From Moniliella sp. 'wahieum' (Eukaryota; Basidiomycota; Moniliellomycetes; Moniliellales; Moniliellaceae): a stretch of 64,000 bases of DNA. The DNA is taken from assembly GCA_003971905.1 (NCBI GenBank), contig RSEE01000081.1, positions 62,001 through 126,000 on the forward strand, given 5' to 3'. Positions within the stretch are counted from its first letter, which is position 1; the number at the start of each line of letters is the position of its first letter. Below the pieces are notes generated by a model. That model ran no database searches. It was not told where the DNA came from and was given only the letters and a program-made list of their open reading frames with translations. Below, in pieces: positions 43,971 to 62,194 of the stretch. The position numbers were made by a program, and so were the translations under genes.

Positions 43971-44911
43971 ATGGGTGCTACTCGTGGCCAGAAGGAAGCT
44001 TGGTTTGCCAAGCTCAACGAGCTGCTCGAGGCTTACAACTCGATCTTCTTCGTCAATGTCGACAATGTCGGCTCGCAGCAGATGCACCAGATTCGTGCTG
44101 CTCTCCGTGGCAAGGCTGTTGTCCTGATGGGCAAGAACACCATGGCCCGCCGTGCCATTCGCCAGATCGTTGGCGAGAAGCCGCAGTACGAGAAGATCCT
44201 GCCTGCTGTCCGTGGCAACATTGGCTTTGTCTTCACCAACGACGACCTGAAGGAGGTTCGTGACTTGATCCTCGAGAACCGTGTCGCTGCCCCCGCTCGT
44301 GCTGGTGCCTTTGCGCCCGCCGATGTGGTTGTCAAGGCTGGCAACACCGGTATGGAGCCCGGCAAGACCTCGTTCTTCCAGGCCCTCAACATCCCCACCA
44401 AGATTGCCCGTGGTACCATTGAGATTGTCTCGGACGTCCGTGTGGTGGAGGGTGGCACTCGTGTCGGCACTTCGGAGGCGACGCTGCTCAACATGCTCAA
44501 CATCTCCCCCTTCACCTACGGTATGAGCGTCACCTCGATCTACGACAACGGCAACGTGTTTGACAACTCGGTGCTGGACGTCAAGGAGGAGGACCCTTGT
44601 TGCCTCCTTCCTGGCTGGTGTCCGCCAGATTGCTTCGATCTCGCTCGCGATCAACTACCCCACCATTGTGTCGGTACCCACTCGCTCGTCAACACCTACA
44701 AGGACCTCATCGCCATTGCCCTGGCGACCGAGATTGACTTTGAGGGTGCTGCTCAGGCCAAGGAGTACCTCGCCAACCCCGAGGCGTTCGCCGTCGCTGC
44801 TGCTCCCGCTGCTGCTGCGGCGGCGCGGCCGAGGCTGCCCCCGCCGAGGAGAAGAAGGAGGAGGAGGAGGAGGAGTCTGACGACGACATGGGCTTTGGTC
44901 TGTTCGACTAA
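43971..44911 (+). CDS. RPP0: 60S acidic ribosomal protein P0 (uL10), three frame changes
   Basis: P0 anchors the P1/P2 stalk of the 60S subunit and activates translational GTPases. The start at 43971 opens [40 protein letters not shown] and [20 protein letters not shown] are classic P0 sequence. One extra C in the CCC at 44594-44596 and one missing C in the run at 44677-44679 shift the frame away and back; between them the alternative frame reads [21 protein letters not shown] third shift lies in the GC tract near 44811-44830, after which the acidic tail [21 protein letters not shown] appears and stops at 44911. Because P0 is essential, these shifts are best read as sequence errors. Confidence 0.95.
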
Positions 44912-45191
44912 ACCTTTCTTCGTTTCTTCTTCCCCAACCCTGCTCCAACTCGGTACGCTGCTGCACTCGTCCCCGTACAGTGTTGCAATGCTGTCAAAAT
45001 GCATCCTGGAGCCGCTTAGGCTACCGGTTCGCACGTTACCTTGCGTTCGATGTTTGCTTGCCATAGCCCGTTGTTTCATATCATAGCCTTTCGTTTCCCA
45101 CCGCGTTTGGTGTGACTTTTCTATGTGTACGCTCGGCACGGAATGTGCAAGATGGAGAGAGGACGTGGTAATAGTTCCGTGAGGGCAGACA

Positions 45192-47733
45192 TTAAGAAGG
45201 GGAAGTATGGACAGATGAAATACAGCCAGGTGATGGGGCAGGAGGGCGGTCGCAAGCGCAAGCGCAACGATAATAGGAGTGACAGTGTCCCTCCTTTCGC
45301 CTAGACGGCGAGGCACAGCCGAACGAGGTACCAGTCGCGCCGCCTTGCTGGAACGTATCGTTGATCGCTTCCCCCGAGCCGTACATGCCCAACCTGACAT
45401 GGCGTACGAAGCCATGGCCAACGTCAGCAGCGCCGCCTTGGGCAAGACGGAAGGTAAGGTCATACCAGCAAACTTGCACTGGCCCCCGAAAAATGCGCGG
45501 TGCCAGCGGACCAGTTGCGCCAACTGTCCACCCGCTGCGCGCCACTGTACGGCGTGTACTCGCCATCGCCACTCATGGCGTCGTAGTGCATCCACCACGC
45601 CAGGGCAAACGTAAAGGGGAACGAGTAGCTGAAGTTGACAATGGCAATCGCACTGATCAGTCCAGCCACAGTCTGATCTGAGGAATGGCCGAAGCAATCA
45701 CGTAGCTCAAGATCCAGTAAAACGACGACCACGGGATCCAGAGCCACCAGCCTGGCACCAAAAGAATACGCACAAGGGTATGGGGAGTCAGCATGAGAAG
45801 CACGTTGGTCAGTGAGGCAAGGAAATGATGACGTACCAACTCGAGTGGTTAGCTTGGGTCCACGGAAAGTTCCTCGACCAAACCAATGTAAGACGTTTTG
45901 ATGCCAACTGCAGCATAGATGGCAGTAGCAGCGACCGAGGTGAGAATGTTGAGGACATTGCACAGGTCACGAGCTCGGCCGGCGGCCATACCCTGGAAGG
46001 AGAGTGCCAAGGTCCATTGACCCGAGTAGCAGTAAAAGTAGATCGAGTAGAATAGGTACACCACCAAAATCAAAACCTGGGCCATAAAGCAGCCCTTGTA
46101 AAAGTCTCGCGGCCGGCGCATTTCTGCCATCATCTCAATGAAGACCATGGCGCCAGCATACTGACACACAAACAAGTAGATGGGTTAGTGGGTTTGCGGG
46201 GCCTGAGAGAGAGGAAGAAAGCAAAGAGAGAGAAACGCAAAGAGAAGAGAGAAGAGAAATAAAGAGAAGGGTAGGATGGGAAGGGGGAGGGGCACTTGTG
46301 CTTCATCGGGGGGGGTTCAGCGTTTAGTACTCACAGCAAAGACCATATTGTTGATACCATTAATCTTGCTTGGCAGGGAGCCATGAACAAAGGCCGAGAC
46401 AACGATCGGTTTGGGCGCCGAGTCGAGAGAGACCGTTGTTCATCACAGCAACCCAGTCGATCCCCTCGTTGCGAATCACACCCATCGTAACAAACACAAT
46501 GGTCAGGTTAACGACAACAGCAACGTTGGACACCATGGCCATGCCCGCAGCGTTCGGATCTCTGCAATCAAGGTGCCAAGGTCAGTACAACGTCCAAGGC
46601 AAATGGGTGGCAGGCAAGACGAACGGTTGACTACGATACCGAGCAAGGCCCACACCAGGACGCTCACAGTAAAGCATAGTGTGTGACCAGGCACGTTGGT
46701 GATGAGCTGGGCAAATGAAAATGAGAATAAGCGACAAATTAGTACTCCCATTCCCCCTTTGGTCCAAAACGAAAAAGAGGAGCCTACCTGTTCAAGGCCC
46801 ATGCCCGAGCCAAGAATGATGGTGGCTACCATGAACACAAGTTGGATAGCTTGAAGAATGCTGACCAGGTGGCGGAACCAAGGACCGATCAGGCGTTCGC
46901 CCAAGTCCGAATACGACCGGATGGGGAAACGGGAAGAGTCGAGTGCACAGAAGCAGACTTGCAGCAGCCAGCCACACAGTGCTGCCAATACGCCCATCTG
47001 CCAAACAAAGTACAGTTTGATGTCAGTATTAGTCCCCCTTTGAGTACATTGACGATGCTCTGGAGGCTGTTGAGAGGAAGCGTAGTAGTAGTAGTGGCCA
47101 GATAGGGCTGCTACCAGCCCAGACGTATACCCATGTGCACAGCAGACTTACCACCACATAGAGAATTGTTCCTGGAACAAGGCCGACCTGGGATTGGGCG
47201 TAGGGGGAGGAGATGGGACCAAAAATATCAGTGACAATCAGGGCGAAAACACTACTAACGCCAGTGAGCCGAAGAGCGCGGTGAAGGTCAAGCTCTTGAA
47301 CAACCTCAGGCTCCAAACCCTCGTACTGGGGCGAGGAAGCAGTGAGGTCGGTAGTGAGTGTGACATCAGGTTTGCCCACCTCTTTCTCGGTAGGGGGTTC
47401 ATCCAGCGCGGCTGACGCACGCGCGGGCTTGGCTTGCTTTTTGGTAAAGGAGCGAATGAGGTCGCCTGCCGGGTTGGTACCACGAATGCCTTGGCGGTAC
47501 TCCTCCTCCTCCTCCTCGCGCTGAACACGCGCCCAGTAATGGTACTCCTCAATTGATGCGCCATGAAAGCCATGGTACTCGAGACCACGGGCAATGCGGT
47601 CGTGCGAAGGCGCCGGTTAAACGCAGGAACCACAGCTTCGTCCGATCCCACTGCTTTTTCGTCGAGCGCGTGCGTGTATTCGCCAAGCTGTGGCCCGGAT
47701 CTTGCAACGAGAGGCCCGCCAGGGTGGCCGACA
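45192..47733 (-). CDS. AAAP-family (PF01490-type) amino-acid permease
   Basis: Proton-coupled amino-acid transporter of the plasma membrane or vacuole. The likely start at 47733 opens MSATLAGLSLQDPGHSLANT, a cytosolic N-terminus including IEEYHYWARVQREEEEEYRQ. Membrane segments follow in several exons/frames: TGVSSVFALIVTDIFG, GLVPGTILYVVV, MGVLAALCGWLLQVCF, RHLVSILQAIQLVFMVATII, CFTVSVLVWALLGIVVN, GMAMVSNVAVVVNLTIVFVT. The most diagnostic part is YAGAMVFIEMMAEMRRPRDF YKGCFMAQVLILVVYLFYSI, typical of fungal AAAP proteins (FxEIxxEMxxPxDF). The C-terminus has LGMYGSGEAINDTFQQGGAT and TSFGCASP. Short introns and several frame changes interrupt the gene; its 3' end is between 45192 and 45300. Confidence 0.8.
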
Positions 47734-50016
47734 TGGTGATGAGAGTGGAGGGGGTGGTGGTGTGAGGGAAGCAAGTGGCGTAGCAGGCGAAGAGCGAAAG
47801 AGAATAACGGCCCGCACAGAGTGGTAAGAGAGAAGCAGGAAGAAGAAACAGCTGCTGGCAAGGGGGGTGGGAAGGGCGGACTGGGTAAGTTTGCAACGCT
47901 GTGGATCGGCTTAAAACAGCGGAAGGGGCCAGAGTTTTATACGCGTGAATATTGAATAATCCTGTGATCATCGGTGCCTGACGACATCCATGTGCTCTCT
48001 GCTGCCTGGGGGCCCTATCTCTTTGGGCAGAGGAGGTGGAAAGGTGTTCAAAGCGCTAACCTCATAGCCCGGCGCCTGTGGCATACGCCGAAGGCGATGG
48101 CCGCACTATCCAGCCCGCTCTCCACCCCACACGTATGCAGCGTGTGACATGTGCATGTGAGGCGTGAGGCTCAGGCCGGCAGGGCCCGATCATTGATTCA
48201 CCACGATAAGATAAAGAGAGTGTGGATCAAACCCCTCACGCGCCCTGCGCCTGGCGCCCTTTCGTTGGATCAAAAGCGGGTATGAACAGGAGCAAACACC
48301 GACGGACTATTCGTCGTATTGGATGGACTACCAAGAGAGCTATCGACTCAATGTGATGACTGGGACGTTTTCACCAGCGTTCCTGGACCGTTTCCAGTTC
48401 ACACGGTCCAATAACACATCCCATATCCCACCCCATCCCATCCAACGCCCCCAGGGGAAACGGCACCGCCGCCACAATTCTTTCACATGGAGGAGAGAGC
48501 GTTTACCTATATCCGCAGACTAGACGGATCATCGATCATACCTCCCTCTGAAGTCCTGTCGTCTATTGCTTGAGCTTCCGGTTCCCTTTGGACGCTGAGC
48601 CTCCGCCTCACGCTAAGCAGATGCTGGGCCATCGGTTGATGCGGACGTTGGGCGTTGAACGTGTTGAACCCGAACAGAGCCGTAGATAAAGCCCGGGCGC
48701 GGCTAGGGCGCACTCAGACAGATCTCACTGCCCGTTCTTTCTTTTCGGTCCAAGGGTGGGGGGGTGTGGGGCCCAAAAGGGTACGGAGGCAATAATGGAT
48801 GATGGAGGGCAATCCTTACTCGTCAACCATCAACGTCAACCATCGAGGGGAAGAGGACGACGAGCGGGAGGAAGGCAGGGTGCAGGTGTTGCCGAATGTC
48901 GGCCGACCGCCATTGAATGATGGCCACGTCGGGGCAACAGAGAAAGCAGCGGCTGAAATAGATATGGCCTGTCAATTACTGTCAATATCACTTGTCACGC
49001 ATCCCACAGCCCCGGGCACAAGGCAGGCGAGCGCGGGGTGCTGATGCGTGATGCGGTTGCCCCGGCCCGGGGCTTGGAGGGCGGCGCCGTCGGTCGAGTG
49101 CGCGGCGCCGCTGCGCTTCCGCCTGCAGCGGTGCAGCGTGCAGGGTGCAGGTGCTGGCGCCCCACCAGCCACTGCGGGTGCAGTCTCCAGCACATCACCC
49201 GTCCCATCATGCATCATGTATCCATCATGCATCAGTGACCCCCCCTCCCGCACTACGCCACAGCACGCCACATCCAGCCCGGCTATCTGAAATCTCGTGC
49301 ATCCACACAGCCGCTGTGCCGGCAGCGGAGAAGCCGCGTTAAACTTTTATCGCCCTCTGTCTGCGGCGCGTCGTCGGCGCCGCTGCTCCGCCTCAGCCGC
49401 TTCCTTCCCGCTTCGGCGCAGTAGCAGCCTCAGGCAGGGGATGAGGGGGGGGGGTTACATTTTACACGTTACGCTTATACGGTACGTTTCCTCCGCGTCG
49501 TGGGACCCAGGAACCCTTTGCCCACCCTCACCACCTCTATCTGTCTACGTCCGCCCTGCCCCTCCCCTCCCGTCGCTCCCGGGAGCACACACGAGCGTAG
49601 ATGGATGCGATCCAGCAGCATGCTTAGCGTTCGTCGTCGGAAACACAATGGACCCCGTGGGGGGATAGGAATAGGCAACTCTGGTCGGGGGAAGAACAGT
49701 GAGAAAGTGAGAAAGAAAGCGAGAAAGCGAGGGAGCAAGAGAGGGAAAAAGCGAAAGCAAGAGAACATGAGAACAAGAGAACAAGAAAGGGGTAGCACGA
49801 GCGTCTGGGGGCCAACACGGCTACCGAACCAAACATACCAGCGGCGGGGGGGAGAACGAGGGGATCAATGCTGGTTCAACGTCAACGTCAACGTTCAACG
49901 TTCAACGTTCACAAACCGCTCCTGGCCTCGGATGGGAACGAGGCCAGAGCCAATGCAAGTGGGGGGAAGAAGCAGAGGATTAAATGGAGGCTACGCGAGC
50001 CCTGTCCGGCCAGCCG
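47734..50016. other. Intergenic, no gene recognised
   Basis: Holds the permease promoter (TTTTATACGCG near 47936), an imperfect AACGTT cluster (48637-48668), an ATGCAT-like patch (49205-49230) and a mixed 6/7-bp AACGTT array at 49873-49911. Open frames of up to 210 codons lack motifs. Confidence 0.6.
49873..49911 (+). repeat. AACGTT array mixing 6- and 7-bp units
   Basis: GGTTCAACGTCAACGTCAAC then GTTCAACGTTCAACGTTCAC: two six-base TCAACG units followed by three seven-base TTCAACG units. Confidence 0.95.
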
Positions 50017-55800
<5,784 letters not shown>

Positions 55801-56099
55801 AGGCGCGGGGGGTGGCGCGGGGAGGGCGAGGGCGAGGCGAGGGCGAGGCAAGGCGGCGGGAGCACGGAGAGGAGGAGGAGGAGGGGGAGGAGGCCATGGC
55901 CGTGCACAGCCCACGCGAGGGCGGGGGGGGGGTGGCGGTGTGGGGGCGCGGAGAGAGAAGAAGAACAGCGTCTCTGCTGCGCTGCTCCGCTGGGCCGGAA
56001 CAAGACCAACACCAGCACGTGCCTCCGCCCAACAACCCAGCATCCCACGTGGAGCCCCGAGTACATTGAACATTGCAGATCCAGCGCTGCAACATTGCA

Positions 56100-56190
56100 C
56101 TCACCATCACTCTGTTACACCATGCTCCCCATCGCCATCAACATCATCAACATCATCAACATCCTTATCAACATCGTCCACATCAGTCAT
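56100..56190 (+). repeat. ATCAAC/CATC-rich tract
   Basis: A run of ATCAACATC-type units lies between the kinase and the TBC gene. With the C9 run near 56431, this gap carries the kinase promoter and the 3' end of the TBC gene. Confidence 0.75.
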
Positions 56191-56454
56191 CCGTCATCAT
56201 CACACACCGCCCACGCCACCCCCCCCCCACCCTCTCCTTGCCTCACACAGCTTCTCACGCGGCAACATGCAAGTTCGAATTATGAAAAGCGGGCTGCCCA
56301 CCGCGCCTCCCCCCACCGTGGCACGGCAGAGGCAGCCAGCGGACAACACAAGAGCAAGATGATCAAAAAGGAACACGTCGCAGCAAAGCCAACGTCCTCC
56401 ATCCATAGAAGGCGGCAATCCATCCATCGCCCCCCCCCCCCACTGACGACCAAC

Positions 56455-59069
56455 CTACGTCGTCGATGCCGGCGGCAGCTCCTTGGCTGCGTTCATCATC
56501 GCCTGTGCCTTCTCCGCTTGGCCTTCGCGGTAGGCATCCGCTATCAAGCGCGACACGGCGCCAAGGTATGCGTCGCCCGGCTCGTTGCGGAAGAAAAAGA
56601 GAAGTGTCTCGGACAACTTGAGCAGCTCGGTCTGGGTCAGCGCAGCTTCCCGTTCTTGGCCATCCGCATGGCTGTCGTACGACCTCGTCCATACGTTGCC
56701 GCATGCAGATCAAATAGCCAACTGATCGCTTCCAACGGACCTTCCACGTGCATCACCCGATCTAACCCAGTCACCACATCTTGCAGACTAAGCCAGCCTT
56801 TGGAATCGGTATCCACCACCGGAACAAACGCTCCACCGTCTCGTGCTCCGGCACCTTGCGTTCAATCCGCTGTTGAAACCCATTCGAGACAATGTACTCG
56901 TCCCGCGCCACGTCGCCCCTCGCCCAAAAACAACCGGAACGCAGGCAAGCTGATCCGCATTTCCTTGTAGTCATTCTCCACGTCCACCTCGGCTGTGGCA
57001 CGGCGGCGGGCGCTTGTGCTTCCCCCGACTCGTCACCCGGCAGCCCGGGCAGATCGACAATTGGAACGGGCTCCGCTGCCCCAAAACGTGTCTTGTCCCC
57101 ACCGCCCCGGCCGGGGCTTGGGCAGACGTCTCACGAGGAAGGTGCTTGGCACGGTAAATGGCTTCGACCAGTTGGTCGTATAAAATCCGGCCTCGTCCTT
57201 GCTGAACCGGCCCATGTCATGCAAGTGCGCACGGCGGAACGTTTAGCAAACAACTCAATTTCTTGAATGATCTCGGTCCGGAACCGACGCCGTTCCGTCG
57301 CGATCGTCTCTTCGGTCACCGAGCCAAATTCGGGGAAAGCAACCACGAGCAGTTCTTGGAACTTCGTGATCTGGCGTTGGGGTTGGGACTGGTAGGATGG
57401 GCCGAGTTGCCCAGGCTGGCAAAGTAGCTTCATCAAATTTAAAAACGCACCATCGTCCGTCACTTCCAACAAGGCCTCGCCGTTGATTTTCAAAATGGCC
57501 AGACCAATTTGGAACAGCACGCGCGGACCCATTGCCATAAAGCAGTCACAGATCCGGAAGGCAAACACGAGCGGCATCGAGTTGATGTACAGCGAGAGGA
57601 ACCAGGGTAAGGAAGCCACGCTGAGCTGCACCTCGGTCTCAACCAAGTGGTCGTGCAAAAGAGGAAGCAACCGCTGTACCAGTTGCTCAAACACGCGCTG
57701 GTCCAGTAGCGTGCCCGACATGGATTGACTACCACCACCAAGGTCAGTTGGTTGCTGGCAAAAGCGGCGCACACAAGGCGCAATTGGGGGGAGGGGGAGG
57801 GGAGACGTACGTGTAGTAACCCGGCAGCAACCGATCGCACAATACATCCAGCAACCAGAAGCACTGTTCCTCCGACATGTAGATGAGGAACGCAGCTACA
57901 ATGATGTTCATCGCTTGGCAGTACCCTAGTTCGGGGTTCTTCCAACTGTACGCTGTTAGCACGCGCCGCAACGCCGCAAGCCCTTCCTCGGTCTGGTACC
58001 CGGGTACTCGGGCAAACTGCGATTGAGATCTTTCTCAATCTCCTCTGTGCTCGTACTTCGTCGTCCGGCATGGGCCTTGAGGATCTCGGCGTACTCGCCA
58101 GAATGACTAAAGCGGTGGTAGATGCTGCCCGTCATCAGTTCCCACAATTCACCCCTCAATCGGTTGGGGAGCCTACTTGGATCAGCCGCGTAAACTGCGG
58201 GTACCGAAGTAGGGTCATGTTGCGTCCGTGCGACAAGAGGTAGTCCCGCCACAACTTCATTTTAGAACGTTCCCGCAGCCTGACAAGAACAAGATCAGAT
58301 TCCAGGGTTAGGGTGGGTCAGTCGGTGTAGTGGACCTACGGTGCAGGCCCTGTCAACGTGTCAACGTACTTCCGTGGGTCACCAGGGTACTTGTAAATCG
58401 CACCCAGGCCGGCCAAGCTGTGCTCGCCCTCCCGCTCGCCGGTAAATTCGTCACCTTGTCGGCTCCTCGGTGAGAGCGTCTGTCGTCCGCCAGGGCATGA
58501 CGTACGATCCATCGGAGCAAAAGTCGTGCACAAAGGGCTTGAGACGCTTCATGTTACCCAGTTGTTGGCGCACTGGTCACGCAACGCGGAAGAGAAGAGC
58601 TCGCACTGCGGACGCAGCGCATTGAGCTGGACAATCTGATCCGGGGGAACCCGAGAATTGAAACGGTGCAGGGGGAGGGGGGGGGGTAGGGTCAGGATGG
58701 GAGACGCAAGCAAGAAGAAGGAGGAGGAAAAGTACGATCTTCAGCCATGCCACAGCGATGAGGCTGAGGGCAAACACGTTGGACCGCTGCACGTCCAGCC
58801 GCTCGACGCGGCGGATGCAGTAGAGCGGCAAGGACACGCGCAGGAGCGGCGGTCGAGCGAGGCGAAGCACAGGAAGGACTCGGTGAGCGCCAGGCGGCCC
58901 GCATACACCTGGTCCTCCTGCAGCTCGGGGCCGACGGAGGGGGAGGAGAGAGGAGAGGCGGGGAGCTCGTCGAGGGGCGCCTCGGTGGAGGGCAGGGTGA
59001 AGGCATAGGCGAAGAGCTCGGAGCGGGTGGGCTGGCGGTAGCGCGCGAGCGATGGGCGATGGTGGACAT
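56455..59069 (-). CDS. GRAM-TBC-EF-hand Rab GTPase-activating protein (Gyp2/TBC1D9-like)
   Basis: TBC proteins switch off Rab GTPases with Arg and Gln fingers. Near the N-terminus is a GRAM domain: [15 protein letters not shown] and [21 protein letters not shown] second GRAM-like part has [20 protein letters not shown]. The TBC domain opens [20 protein letters not shown] and [34 protein letters not shown] carries the Arg finger and [20 protein letters not shown] the Gln finger. An intron lies about 57727-57813, followed by [20 protein letters not shown] and [20 protein letters not shown]. The C-terminus has an EF-hand-like [20 protein letters not shown] and [17 protein letters not shown], stopping at 56455. 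This order is that of Gyp2/TBC1D8-9. Several frame changes occur; the ATG at 59069 is the best start, though the following frame shifts once. Confidence 0.85.
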
Positions 59070-59543
59070 GGCGGGGAAGATGCCCGGGGGAGATGGCGGT
59101 GTGGCTCCACGTTGCTCCGCTGAGGCTCAGACGCTAGCGGCGGGGGCGCTTACCTCATCGCTTGGGGGGCGCACGGCCACGGAGCAGGGCGCGTGCTCAC
59201 GTAAGCGCACGTGATTCAGCAGCGCCGGCACGCAGCCTGCGCCTGCGTCTCAGACGGCGCATGGCGGCGGGGGGGCAGTGTCCGGCTGCGGCGCTGGACG
59301 CCCAGCACAGGCACGCACGGGGGGCGGGGGCGCGAGACAGGCGCTGTGCCGGGGCGTGCGCTTCCGAGACAGGCTATTAAGTGCTCAGGCTGAGCGCTAA
59401 GCCTTAGCTAGTCCGACTGGGGCGACGACGCACGGAGGCTCAGCCGCAGCACTCAGCGCAGCCGCGGCTTGGCGCTTCTCCGGCCCTCACCTCCATCTCC
59501 ACCTCCACCTCCACCTCCACCTCACCTCCACCCCTGCCCCACC
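59070..59543. promoter_or_regulatory. Divergent promoter between TBC-GAP and RVS167-like genes
   Basis: A 474-base GC-rich gap between divergent starts. It ends with a (CTCCAC)n pyrimidine tract (about 59487-59530) directly before the RVS167 ATG, probably 5' UTR. Both products act in membrane traffic, so shared control would make sense, but this is inference. Confidence 0.5.
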
Positions 59544-60650
59544 ATGCGCGGCTTTGGAAAGGCCATCTCTCGTGCCCCGCACATGCTACCAAGCGGGGCG
59601 GCCTCCCCGCCACCGCCGACCCCGAGTACGACGCCCTGGTCCAGCGCTTCGAAGACCTGGCCAAGTGCGCCACGCGCATGCGCCAGGACGCGGCCTCCTA
59701 CCGCCTGTGTGTGCAGAACATGCTCTGTCCTCCACCGCGTTTGGTGCTGGCCTTTCCAAGTTCTTTTCCCCTCGGCAGCGAGCCGCATGACTTGGTCGAG
59801 TCCCAGCCGCAGGGACGCAAAGCCCTCGCCACCCTCCCGGGTACGATGCGCTGATGGCCGACGTGCGCCAGACGGTCGGACCCGAGATTAAGCTGATTGA
59901 GACCAAGATTGTGGCGCCGCTCAAGGACTTTGAAAGCGGTGTGCGCGGCCATCCGTAAGAACCTGACCAAGCGGGACCATAAGCGGGTCGACTTGGAACG
60001 CCGCCTCGGCTCGTACGAAAAGGTAAAAACAAAAGGAGATCAAGACGCCCAAAGACGACAAGCACTGTTCAAAGTCGAACACGACTACGAGGCCAAGTCC
60101 GATTTCGATTACTTAACGATGCACTCAAGGCGGAGCTGCCACAGTTTTTATCATGGCGGTCAAGTTGGTGGTACCGCTGTGGTATTCGCTGTATTACATG
60201 CAGATCAACATCTTTACCTTTCGTACCATCTCATGGCACGCTTTTGGGACGACAAACTTCCTCTCGACAGGGAAGCCGAGACGATCAAGCCAGACTACCT
60301 CGCTGCACGGGTGACACGCTGGAGAAGATGGAACAGCTGTCTATCCATCACGATCCTGTGGCATCGGCATTGGTGATTGAGCGGTCCAAGATAGCCAAGG
60401 GCGCAGCCATTGTTGAAGCCAAGAAACGCGCTAGTGCAGAGGGGTATGTACCGGACAAACCGAGACGAGAAGCTCCTTATGTGATTGCCCTGTATGACTT
60501 TACCGCCCAAGCTGTTGGTGACCTCTCCTTCTCCGCCGGAGACAAGATCGAGGTCGTGTCGCGCACCGATTCGAGGCAGGATTGGTGGACGGGTAAGGTG
60601 CGTGGGGGGTAGAGGGTGTCTTCCCTGGAAATTACAGTCGCGATCCGTGA
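59544..60650 (+). CDS. RVS167: RVS167/amphiphysin-like BAR-SH3 protein
   Basis: BAR-SH3 proteins curve membrane and couple it to actin at endocytic sites. The start at 59544 opens MRGFGKAISRAPHML, matching the Rvs167/Hob1 N-terminus (MKGFGKAIxRxPH). BAR pieces in successive frames: DPEYDALVQRFEDLAKCATR, GYDALMADVRQTVGPEIKLI, ETKIVAPLKDFESG, AIRKNLTKRDHKRVDLERRL, KVEHDYEAKSDFDYL. The SH3 domain is APYVIALYDFTAQAVGDLSF, SAGDKIEVVSRTDSRQDWWT, then after a frame change in the G6 run at 60604-60609, GVEGVFPGNYSRDP and stop at 60650. The ALYDF, WW and P-x-NY motifs are all present. An intron may split the first BAR helix. Alternative: Hob3-type proteins lack SH3 and are excluded. Confidence 0.85.
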
Positions 60651-62194
60651 TTCGGTTGTGACGTGGGCACAAAAACAAGATACCCACATCCTTCTTGATA
60701 CCTTTCTCCTCCCCCCGCCGCTCGAACCGACTGTCCACTTGGGCTGGATGCTAGCCCAATATGCATACGACGTGTTACGCTCCTCCTTTTGATCACACAA
60801 CGACACAATTGATGAGTTCAGCGGTGATTCGTTTGCTTTGTTTGGAGTCTCTTTCTCCTATCGACAATCGATTTTAAGGACGTTTATTTGCTTTTCCTTC
60901 TCCCCCCGTCGGGCATAGTGAAATGAGTACCAGGTATTACGAGTTGAGCAGAACCAAGGGGTAGGAGCATTGACAACGAATCGTGTACAGGAGAGGTCGT
61001 ATACGTCTCCTGGTGTGGAGATGAAGCAGCGAGGGGAAGAAGTGAGAGGAAGAACTCTGGATGTCAGTGCCAACTCGCTTGGCACTGACAAGGCTGAAGG
61101 CAGAACGTTGAACATTCCCAAAGTTTTGCAGGCTGTTCAAAAGTGTTCGTTCAGGCCTCTCGGGCCTCAGCCGGTAAAGAAATACCCCTTGCTTAGGGGT
61201 CAGGCCCAAAAGCTTCAAGAGCCTTGTTCGCACTGCAATTCCTATATTCATAGACCTCGATCTGTCAGGTTTTACCGGGAACCCCACTTGTTATTGTGGA
61301 TCGATTGATCGATTGATCGGCTTGCTCAGACCTGGCATAGGATACTAACTTCAAGCTTCACCCCGCCCCGTACTAAGTACTGGTATCTTCATTGGGGATG
61401 GGGTTGTATTCTATCCAACAGTGCACTTTTTAGGTGGAGCCAAAAACCTATATACAAGGGTGGCTCGTGCGTCACAGATAAATGGTCATTGTCTCATCAG
61501 TGTCTTTTTACTAGTTACTCCCCTTCTTTAACTGTTCGCTAACCACTATGTACCGCCATCAATGTCTCCTCACCACTGTGGGACATCGTCGCGTCTATCA
61601 AACGGTGTTTCTTCATGCTATCCATCCGCGTTTGCTGTTGGGGCTACTGGTGTGTTGTGCCGGTGCCGGTGCTGCCATCAAAAAGTTGGTTGTTGTGGGA
61701 AGAGAAGGAAAATATACGCCTGACTAGCGTGAGTTTCTATACTCGCCAAGAGAGGGGTCCACCAGGGTGTCGACGAATGATGGAATGGGGAGGGGGGGGC
61801 GACTCAGCAAGAGCCGGTGGGGATGCGGCGGGGAGTTCGGCGATGGGTTGGGTCGAGGCAAGCGAGAGGTTAGTGGGTGGGTGCAAAAGCAGGCAGGATG
61901 GTCGATGGATCCGAGGCAGGTGGATTCTCTGTCGGCCAAAAAGCCACCCAAAAAGCCAGCTTTGCGGGGCGGCGATATATGCCCCACAGCCTAAGTCCAC
62001 ACTGCTCCCGTGCCCGCCCAGCCGCCTCGTGCGGACGCCAGGGGGCGGAATGGCGCACACAGACACAGTGCCCCGTCCCAGGGCGCTGCACGTGCTCTGG
62101 CCCAAAAAGCAAGCCTGCGCAGTCGGTCCGTAGCACCCCCGCCTCTCTTCACCCATCCACCGCCACCGCCATTGCCATCGCCATTGCCATCGCC
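60651..62194. other. Intergenic, no gene recognised
   Basis: Includes AT-richer 3' flank of RVS167, a GATCGATT repeat (61299-61320), an AAGCTTC half-array (61349-61362) and a TATA-like CTATATAC (near 61448). A CCATCGCCATTG tract runs up to the CSR1-like start. Open frames lack motifs. Confidence 0.6.
61299..61320 (+). repeat. GATCGATT tandem array (8-bp unit)
   Basis: GGATCGATTGATCGATTGAT then CGG. ATCGAT palindromes are joined by TG, an eight-base relative of the heptads. Confidence 0.85.
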
